Of a DNA stretch of 64,000 bases, positions 58,635 to 64,000 are shown one piece after another. Source of the stretch: Phytophthora quininea. Its lineage: Eukaryota > Oomycota > Peronosporomycetes > Peronosporales > Peronosporaceae. Under the pieces are notes generated by a model. That model made no database searches. It saw only the letters and a list, made by a program, of their open reading frames with translations, and had not been told where the DNA came from. The first letter of the stretch is position 1, and the number at the start of each line of letters is the position of its first letter. The stretch is from positions 1 to 64,000 of the forward strand of contig JAAVTG010000358.1 of the NCBI GenBank assembly GCA_011947345.1. Direction: 5' to 3'. The position numbers and the translations under genes are program-made.

Positions 58635-60137
58635 TTACTGCATGTCATCATCGTCTCGGACTCTACGGAGCAAGTCGTACGCTTCTCCTGCATACTTCGT
58701 CAACGATTCTTCCAGCCCAGCCAAATCCGCAAGGCGATCGACCGGCGTCGTCTCCACGTACGCGTTCAACGTATAGCGCTTGACCCCAAAGCACGAGGTT
58801 TCGTTGAAGAGTTTCTCGCCATTGAAAGACAAAACCTTGGGCAGCATCTTGCTGTCTTTCGCTTCCGATTCTACTGGTAGAAGCTGCTGCAGCGTTTGCC
58901 AGATCGGACGGTCGTCGCCTCGGCCGCTGAGTTTGAGCGTGTTGCGGTGCAGGAAGAGAATCTCTCGACCGTTTGGATCGTACTGCACTATGGTCATTCC
59001 GCAGTAGCGGTGGCGATGGCGATTCACAATTCCAAGCGTCCCAGGCACGCGGCCGTCGTTAAAGTAGAATGGACGCTGCATCTGCAGCCACGCCAAGCGG
59101 AAGAGGTCCTTGTCGCCCCACACCAACTGCAGCTTCGTGAAGAGATTTGGTTTGTGGGTTGCGTAGTACAGTAGTTTCTCCAGCATGGGTCTGCTCATGG
59201 CGCGATTCACCAGCACTTGGCCGCTCTCCTGCTCCACCATATCCACATAGTCGAGTCCAAGCAGTTCCCAGACCAAGCTCTGTGCGTGGAGGTTGAAAAT
59301 GGAGTTCCCAGGAAACCAGAAATCCGGCCAAAAGACAGCCCCGTACTTCTTCATCACCCGCGAAGAGAACAGCGGCGTCGGATCACGTACCGCAAAATTG
59401 TCGGCATCGAGCAGCAAAACACTGGTGAACTGCGAGTAGTAGACGGCGTGCACCTTGACGTTGAACCCGTGGATGCGTCCGTCGAAAATCTGTCGTAAAT
59501 GAACAGGTCCAAACTTCTTCATTAGTCGGACTAGCACTGGGTTCTCTGGAGTGAGCTCGTCGTGACGAAACCAGAGCTCTACTGGAAGAGTGCAGTCGAT
59601 GTCTCGCAGTCGACGGATACTGGCAAACGCACTGGGAAGAACGCGCTCGTAGACAGCCATGGCGATACCGAAAGAGTTGTGGTTGTCTACCACCATCGGT
59701 GGGTCGTGACGATATGCAGACACGTGGAACCGAAAGGATGAGAATGTCTGGGCCAGTTCGCACGTGAATCGAGTGTCGTCCTTCAGCGAGAGACTTGTCG
59801 TGTGCATGAGGTGGAACACCTTCCCCGACGTCGTGTTCATAACTTCGCAGTAGCCTGCATCACCCGCGCGAACGCGTTGCCAGCAAAACCTTCGTCTTCC
59901 TGTATCGTCCCCATCGCCATCAGTCTCCACCCACCCAAGACACTTGAACTCGTCCGTCTTCCACGGGTGGTGCGGGTACACGCCATCCGCAAATGCCCCG
60001 CCAAGATGCTTCGCCAAATGTGAAGCCGAGCGAACACTTCCTTCCACTGCTTCCCATTTGAACCAGACGACGATGGAGCCGACGCAGTACAATACCAGGA
60101 AGAAGGCAGACACCAACGCTACATGCTCGCGCTTCAT
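58635..60137 (-). CDS. GT71-like alpha-mannosyltransferase, type II membrane protein (500 aa)
   Basis: Likely Golgi glycosyltransferase adding mannose to glycoproteins or wall glycans; family resemblance is to MNN1/MNN2-type (GT71) enzymes. Intact frame. Start MKREHVALVSAFFLVLYCVG with a single hydrophobic anchor (about residues 7-27) and a short cytosolic tail. Luminal part: SIRRLRDIDCTLPVELWFRH, then GPVHLRQIFD, the DxD motif in SVLLLDADNFAVRDP (about residues 241-246, metal and sugar-nucleotide binding), AVFWPDFWFPGNSIF, QESGQVLVNRAMSRPMLEKL and WGDKDLFRLAW. These blocks are typical of the Mannosyl_trans3 family. Exact linkage and acceptor cannot be told from sequence. No frame break, unlike several neighbours. 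Confidence 0.88.
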   Translation of the reverse strand: MKREHVALVSAFFLVLYCVGSIVVWFKWEAVEGSVRSASHLAKHLGGAFADGVYPHHPWKTDEFKCLGWVETDGDGDDTGRRRFCWQRVRAGDAGYCEVMNTTSGKVFHLMHTTSLSLKDDTRFTCELAQTFSSFRFHVSAYRHDPPMVVDNHNSFGIAMAVYERVLPSAFASIRRLRDIDCTLPVELWFRHDELTPENPVLVRLMKKFGPVHLRQIFDGRIHGFNVKVHAVYYSQFTSVLLLDADNFAVRDPTPLFSSRVMKKYGAVFWPDFWFPGNSIFNLHAQSLVWELLGLDYVDMVEQESGQVLVNRAMSRPMLEKLLYYATHKPNLFTKLQLVWGDKDLFRLAWLQMQRPFYFNDGRVPGTLGIVNRHRHRYCGMTIVQYDPNGREILFLHRNTLKLSGRGDDRPIWQTLQQLLPVESEAKDSKMLPKVLSFNGEKLFNETSCFGVKRYTLNAYVETTPVDRLADLAGLEESLTKYAGEAYDLLRRVRDDDDMQ

Positions 60138-60152
60138 CGTAGGTAATTGATC

Positions 60153-60159
60153 GAAATGG
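60153..60159 (-). promoter_or_regulatory. possible oomycete initiator of the glycosyltransferase gene
   Basis: On the minus strand CCATTTC fits YCATTYY, 16-22 bases before the ATG at 60137. A short motif, so chance is possible. Confidence 0.3.
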
Positions 60160-60331
60160 ACTCTGACAAATCCATCAATTCGACAAATAACCTATCAGTG
60201 GTTTGTCAGGCTTAGGCTTACGCGTTTCGATAAAAGCAATGAAGTGCTGATAAGCCTAGCCTGCTCGACAATTGTTGCATCAAAAATGTACGCCACAGGG
60301 TCTTGGTCTTCCTCAACAGCACAAGGTCTTG

Positions 60332-60595
60332 TTAACGCTTGAGCCAAGCTACTTGTAGGTCGGTATACAATTTCTGCACCATACCAGTCGTGTCTTCTCT
60401 GGCTTTTGCACTTCCAAACGCACGCTGCAGTTCGTCGTCGCCGTAGCGAACTCTGAGAACGTGAAGCAGGTCCATTTTGTCGTCCGGGAACTTCTCGTTG
60501 AAGAGGGTAATGTACTTGTTGACAAAGTCCATCTTGGGGTTCTTGAGCGCTTCCAAGACGTCGTGCCGTATGCTCGACTGAGTTGTACAAAGCAA
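60332..60595 (-). pseudogene. C-terminal fragment resembling an RXLR-effector WY fold
   Basis: 87-codon frame with the spacing of a WY/LWY helical repeat: a DFVNKYITLFNEKFPDDK helix, LLHVLRVRYGDDEL, an Ala-rich helix and a final W-L-K-R end. Such repeats form the C-terminal half of many secreted RXLR effectors of Phytophthora. No signal peptide and no RXLR/EER motif precede it; upstream lies the end of a Gypsy element, so the 5' part is missing, perhaps removed by that insertion. Annotated as a fragment; effector origin is inferred from pattern only. Confidence 0.5.
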
Positions 60596-60736
60596 ATTGA
60601 GAACTGTTTGATTTACGAAGTGCGTCGGAGACGCCTGAAGCTACTTACGAATGCGTGTGATCCCGAAGCTGCTCTGGGTTCTGCATGGCTTCTGGGTTCT
60701 GAGTTGCCGACGGCGGGATACGACATTCGCCCCCAG
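60596..60736 (-). repeat. polypurine tract and putative 3' LTR start of the Gypsy element
   Basis: Just after the pol stop (TAA 60743-60741) the minus strand reads CTGGGGGCGAA (60736-60726), a plausible polypurine tract, directly followed by TGTCGTATCCC (from 60725), a usual LTR start. The far LTR end is not recognised; only about 130 bp separate it from the effector-like frame, so the LTR is short or truncated. The matching 5' LTR lies outside the window. Confidence 0.5.
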
Positions 60737-60740
60737 GTCA

Positions 60741-63700
60741 TTAGTCGGTCGTGGCGGCGAAGTAGGGCTTGACTCGTCGTATGTTGATGGTCTCGGTGTA
60801 GTGGCCACGGTCGATGGTGACCGTCCCGTTAGTTCCGACGTCGGTGACTGGAAAAGGACCGTCGGTAGACTGTGCAAGCTTTGCGAGGTTGCGGGTCTTG
60901 CGTATGATGAGAACTTGGTCGCCGATCTTGTACGTGTGGTCAATGCGTCCTTCATTCTCTCGGATATTTTCGCGGCGCGTTTGGCGTTCGCGGCGGGTGT
61001 AGGTTCGTGCCCAATTGGCGGTGAAATTGACTGCAGACATCATGTCCCTGCCGAACACTAGTTGAGCGGGTGAAGCATCCAACGTCGTGTGGTGCGTGGC
61101 TCGGATAGCAAAGGCGACTGCTGGAAGAAGTTCAATCCAGGCTTGTTGATCGAGACGAGTCGTTCGTATCAGATTGCCCACTACTTGATGCACGCGCTCG
61201 AGTACGCCGTTTGCTTGAGGATTCTCGACCGTCGTAGGCCGAGACTGGATCCCGTAAGACTGCAGTAGTTCTTGAAATTCTCGTCCTGTGAATTCCGTGC
61301 CTTCATCGTGAATGCAGCGCAACGGTCGAGGGTATCTGCACAACCAGTACTCATCGAGTTGTTTGGCGGTTAAAACCGAAGTTTTGTCCTCGAGTGGGGC
61401 AATCTCCACCCAGTGCGTCGCCATGTCCATCATGGTGAGCGCGTAAAACTTCTGTGCGCCGGGCTCTGTCGAATACGAGTAAGGGCCAATTTGATCGACG
61501 GCGATCTCGGTCCACGGCTGCTTTTCGTGCTTCTTCGCTGGTAGTCGTCCGTAGCGCTTTTGGGGCCGTTTCCAGAACTGGCACGTGTTGCAGTGCTTGA
61601 CTAGCTGTTCCACAGCTCGTTTCATGCCAGGCCAGTAGACTGCAGCAGACATCGTGAGGTACATTCTCGTCATTCCAGGATGCAGGAGAACGTGATGGTA
61701 GAAGTGTAAGACTTGCTCCCGAAGATCAGAGGGGATCACGAATTGCTGTTTCTGCGTCGCGAGCATGTCAATACCTGAGATCGTCTTGATCGTGAACTTG
61801 CGTGGATATTTTTCTGCTGCTGCCTTGAGCTCTTCATCTGCACGCTGAGCCTCGGCGAGGCGTTCGTAGTTGAGTGGATAATATTCCTCTAAGGTCATGA
61901 CGAGCAGTTCGTCGTTGTCTTCTGTGGCCGGCAGTCGAGATAAGGCGTCTGCAACGATGTTGTCTTGTCCTTCGATGTATTGGATAACAGGGCCAAATTC
62001 TTCGAGCAGTAGACGCCAGCGCATGACGCGACTTGAGGTGAAATTCGCACAGGAAAGGTTCTTGTGGTCTGTGTGCACCGTCAAACGCTGTCCAAACAGC
62101 ATGCTCCGAAATTCCTTGAGGGTTTCCACAATTGATAGCAGCTCCTGCTCCATCACTGTGTAGTGCTGCTGGGCTCCAGTGAGTTTGCGACTGTAAAATG
62201 CCAGCGGTTTACCTTCTTGCGAGATGACGCCACCCAACTGTACGCCTGATGCGTCAGTGTGAACGTCAAAGGTTTTGCTGTAGTCTGGGTAATGTAGCAA
62301 CGTTTCTCGCTGCATGAGAAGCTTGATCTTGTCGAAAGCATCTTGGTGAAAACTCTGCCAACTCCACGATGTTTTGTTGGAGGTTAGTGCAGATAATGGT
62401 GCCACTAAGTGGGCCCGTCGAGGCCACACATCTCGGTAGTAGTTTACCATCCCGAGGAAATGGCGTAGCTCCTTGCGGTTGCGAGGCGTGGCAATCCGCT
62501 GGATGGCTGCGATCTTAGCAGGTTGAGGCATGAGACCTTCTGGAGTGAGCTTGTACCCCAGAAACTCAGCTTCTTTCGCGGCGAAGCGACACTTCTTCAC
62601 ATTGACAGTCAGTCCGGCGTCGCGCAAGCGGTCAAATACAACTCGTACATGGTCCAGGTGATCCCAGAAGTTGGTTGTCGTCACAATCATCACATCGTCC
62701 AGGTAACAGCGAACAAACTCCAAATCCCCAAGTAGCAGTGCAATGCGAGCTTGAAAATGATCCGGTGCGGTTGATACACCCATGGGTAGTCGCAGGTAGC
62801 GATATTTCCCGAATGGTAGGATGAAAGCCGTGAGCAGCGACGACTTGTGAGTCAGTAGAATAGCATAGTACCCCATATTGAGATCAATGATCGTCACGTA
62901 TACATAACGAGGCACACTGCGTAGCAAGTCGTTGATTTTGGGCAGCGGCCACGGTTGGCGCTCCAGTTGCTCATTGAGGCGGCGGAGATCGTTAAGCACG
63001 CGGATGGTCTTGTCCTTCTTGGGAATCACAAACGTTGGGCTACCCCAAGGACTTTCCGTGTCTCTGCATATCACTCCGAGCTCCTCGAGGCGTGCGATCT
63101 CCTTGCGTACAGCAGCTAGCTGGCTTTGGGGGATTGGGTACGGCCGAGAGTGACACGGCTTTAGCGAAGGCTTCGTAGGTATTTCGTAGGGCTCACCGCG
63201 CCACGTTCCTAGCTTTCCACTGAATAGCGTCGTCTCGTAGCCTTTGAGGAAGGTCAAAAGCTCGTTCTTCTCGTCCGAGCTGAGGTGATCAGGGAGGTGC
63301 TGCTCCAGTGGCTCGGGTTTGTAGTCCGCATCGAGAATGTCAAGCTGGCGAGTTTCAGCTGCGTCAATGGCACTCGCGACTTCTTCTGTGTGCTGATTCA
63401 CGACGTCGTCAGCAAGTGCGGCTACTGCTTCTTGTAGCTGCTTCTTAGTCATGGTGCTGTTGTTTATGCGCATGGGAATTGTTGAGCCGTCCCACGTGAT
63501 CGTCTTGGCTGCGAAATCGAGCACCATGCCGAGGTGAGTGAGGGCATCTCGTCCAAAGATGATACCGTACGGTAGTTGGTCCACAACGAAGCAAGTCCAG
63601 TGCACGGTGCGCTGTTCTCCGAACTCCGTAAGCTGCAATTCCAGCTCCAGTTGACCTTTTGCTGCAAGTGTACCCTTAGGTAAGTCGAAAGACTTTGTCA

Positions 63701-64000
63701 CTGGTGTCATCTTGGCTAATAGCGTCTTGTCCAGCAACGAATCGATCACCAATGTTATGCTGGCGCCTGAATCGACCAGCGCAGTGAAGAACCTGCTGTA
63801 TCCGGTACCTTTGAGACGAACAATCGTCTCGCATTTGACGTCAACGTGTTCATCGACATCGGTGATGGCGTGCAGCTCATCGGACGGTCCATCAGGCAGG
63901 TCGCAGTAGTTAAGCTCCTCCTGGGCCTTCTTTTTCTGCTGAAAATGGCATTCCTCGTTGGAGTGCGAGCTCGTATGGTGGTGATCACACCACTTGCCGC
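60741..64000 (-). CDS. Ty3/Gypsy retrotransposon gag-pol polyprotein, intact, 5' end outside window
   Basis: Open over 1,085 codons from the right edge without a stop. Order: zinc knuckle of the C-x2-H-x4-H-x4-C type (WCDHHHTSSHSNEEC, residues 4-17 of the visible part), aspartic protease LVDSGAS (Asp about 76), reverse transcriptase (GVICRDTESPWGSPTFVIPK, then CYLDDVMIVTT with the YLDD active site), RNase H (FDVHTDASGVQLGG and HTDHKNL), integrase zinc-binding HHVLLHPGMTRMY...CNTCQFWKR, integrase core with Asp in IAVDQIGPYS, Asp in CIHDEGTEFTG and Glu in NGVLERVHQVV. The RT-RNaseH-IN order defines Ty3/Gypsy. It ends RRVKPYFAATTD with no clear chromodomain. All catalytic residues are present, so this copy may be recent. 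Confidence 0.95.
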   Translation of the reverse strand, partial: GKWCDHHHTSSHSNEECHFQQKKKAQEELNYCDLPDGPSDELHAITDVDEHVDVKCETIVRLKGTGYSRFFTALVDSGASITLVIDSLLDKTLLAKMTPVTKSFDLPKGTLAAKGQLELELQLTEFGEQRTVHWTCFVVDQLPYGIIFGRDALTHLGMVLDFAAKTITWDGSTIPMRINNSTMTKKQLQEAVAALADDVVNQHTEEVASAIDAAETRQLDILDADYKPEPLEQHLPDHLSSDEKNELLTFLKGYETTLFSGKLGTWRGEPYEIPTKPSLKPCHSRPYPIPQSQLAAVRKEIARLEELGVICRDTESPWGSPTFVIPKKDKTIRVLNDLRRLNEQLERQPWPLPKINDLLRSVPRYVYVTIIDLNMGYYAILLTHKSSLLTAFILPFGKYRYLRLPMGVSTAPDHFQARIALLLGDLEFVRCYLDDVMIVTTTNFWDHLDHVRVVFDRLRDAGLTVNVKKCRFAAKEAEFLGYKLTPEGLMPQPAKIAAIQRIATPRNRKELRHFLGMVNYYRDVWPRRAHLVAPLSALTSNKTSWSWQSFHQDAFDKIKLLMQRETLLHYPDYSKTFDVHTDASGVQLGGVISQEGKPLAFYSRKLTGAQQHYTVMEQELLSIVETLKEFRSMLFGQRLTVHTDHKNLSCANFTSSRVMRWRLLLEEFGPVIQYIEGQDNIVADALSRLPATEDNDELLVMTLEEYYPLNYERLAEAQRADEELKAAAEKYPRKFTIKTISGIDMLATQKQQFVIPSDLREQVLHFYHHVLLHPGMTRMYLTMSAAVYWPGMKRAVEQLVKHCNTCQFWKRPQKRYGRLPAKKHEKQPWTEIAVDQIGPYSYSTEPGAQKFYALTMMDMATHWVEIAPLEDKTSVLTAKQLDEYWLCRYPRPLRCIHDEGTEFTGREFQELLQSYGIQSRPTTVENPQANGVLERVHQVVGNLIRTTRLDQQAWIELLPAVAFAIRATHHTTLDASPAQLVFGRDMMSAVNFTANWARTYTRRERQTRRENIRENEGRIDHTYKIGDQVLIIRKTRNLAKLAQSTDGPFPVTDVGTNGTVTIDRGHYTETINIRRVKPYFAATTD

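Overview
The window looks like nuclear DNA of an oomycete, most probably Phytophthora or a close relative. The grounds are a fused DHFR-thymidylate synthase gene, an R2R3-MYB gene with short 63-75 bp GT-AG introns, a full-size PDR-type ABC transporter, a GT71-like glycosyltransferase, a fragment resembling the WY fold of RXLR effectors, and a dense mix of Tc1/mariner, piggyBac, hAT, Pif1/Helitron, Ty3/Gypsy and Fanzor sequences. The species is inferred, not shown.

Layout. 1-8.4 kb is a host gene block: the C-terminal part of SIN3 (+), a gene with two cyclic-nucleotide-binding domains (-), an R2R3-MYB factor (-) and, divergently, DHFR-TS (+). 8.9-10.4 kb is a decayed Tc1-like element, followed by gene-poor DNA and a broken Ulp1-type protease gene (12.8-13.9 kb). 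13.98-30.07 kb, a quarter of the window, is one tandem array of about 41 units: roughly 403 bp each for the first 32, then roughly 358 bp. Each unit carries a long G-rich tract. 30-48.6 kb is a transposon graveyard: piggyBac (TTAA-flanked), a second Tc1-like element, a short oomycete-type zinc-finger ORF, a Pif1/Helitron-type helicase relic, a coiled-coil protein with an in-frame UAG, and a hAT transposase. 48.9-51.6 kb holds a near full-length Fanzor (eukaryotic TnpB relative, RNA-guided nuclease family). 51.9-60.1 kb has host genes again: ABCG/PDR transporter (+), Ser/Thr kinase (-), GT71-like glycosyltransferase (-). A second Fanzor copy with an internal deletion lies at 57.7-58.4 kb. The right edge has an effector-like fragment next to an intact Ty3/Gypsy pol frame that runs off the window.

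The most interesting material is the Fanzor pair. Copy A keeps recognisable RuvC-I, RuvC-II-like, zinc-finger and RuvC-III parts. Copy B lost about 1.75 kb of the middle, but both keep a nearly identical stretch of 164-175 nt after the stop codon, where TnpB/Fanzor systems encode their guide-scaffold RNA. A third, inverted copy of just this tail sits at the 5' end of copy A. The second notable feature is the satellite array, whose internal 46-bp motif is single at one end, double through most of the array and triple in one unit.

Caution on pseudogenes: nearly all frameshifts in recognisable genes have the same sign (one base missing), and many lie in homopolymer runs. This suggests consensus errors rather than decay for genes such as SIN3, DHFR-TS, MYB, the ABC transporter and the kinase.
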